Of a stretch of 64,000 nt of DNA, positions 63,823 through 64,000 are shown one piece after another. The translations under genes and the position numbers were made by a program. Position 1 is the stretch's first letter; every line of letters begins with the position of its first letter. The DNA comes from Diprion similis. Taxonomy: Eukaryota; Arthropoda; Insecta; Hymenoptera; Diprionidae. Where the stretch lies: positions 7,812,001 to 7,876,000 of the forward strand of contig NC_060112.1 in NCBI RefSeq assembly GCF_021155765.1. The letters are read 5' to 3'. Under the pieces are notes generated by a model. That model searched no databases. It saw nothing but the letters and a program-made list of their open reading frames with translations, and had not been told where the DNA came from.

Positions 63823-64000
63823 AGCTGGGACTTCGGGCCACATCACTTCAGTTCTGGGCAATCTGTGGTTCGACAAGATGCGATCCGCGGTATATAGCAA
63901 AGCCCTGGAGTCAAAACCCAGCTTGTTTCAAAGAGAACTCCGGGCTGATAGGTTATACGAGTTGTGCAACACGTTTCGTGTCTCGATGCGTGTCTCTTGA

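Overview
This is a eukaryotic nuclear window. It is AT-rich (roughly 63-65% A+T by eye), has a frequent CpG dinucleotide, short exons with GT-AG introns, AATAAA signals, TATA-type core promoters and scattered small palindromic elements. The style fits an insect, and I infer (weakly) a hymenopteran. There is no bacterial or viral gene organisation. Most open frames of 60-125 codons here are chance frames in non-coding DNA, so gene calls below rest on splice sites, conserved intron phase, signal peptides and composition.

Layout. (1) 1.6-4.0 kb: the 5' part of a minus-strand gene for a small secreted protein (TATA box, non-coding exon, 35-codon signal-peptide exon); the rest is not found with confidence and may lie left of the window. 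An old 153-bp tandem duplication sits upstream of its promoter. (2) 5.1-23.3 kb: essentially gene-free, with one GC-rich island (13.75-13.99 kb, perhaps part of a solo LTR) and a nested hairpin at 21.6 kb. (3) 23.7-30.1 kb: the best gene of the window, a ten-exon plus-strand gene for a secreted protein of about 697 residues. Its exons 2-9 are short, all introns are phase 0, and several exons are diverged copies of one 22-25-codon amphipathic module. A 587-bp fold-back element lies in intron 1. (4) 30.6-51.2 kb: mostly empty, with a second fold-back repeat, a few uncertain minus-strand exon candidates (33.3, 36.3, 41.0 kb) and simple repeats. (5) 51.2-56.5 kb: a complete plus-strand gene for a 271-residue secreted protein with a Gly/Ser-rich tail; its 3' UTR holds a pure run of 38 C. 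(6) 57.0 kb to the end: pieces of a further plus-strand gene with phase-0 exons of similar character, and an unresolved coding-like block at the right edge.

Together the genes look like a loose cluster of secreted, low-complexity, amphipathic proteins built from phase-0 exons. I do not recognise a named family. Structural, silk-like, glue, cuticle or lumen-lining roles are possible but are only inference.
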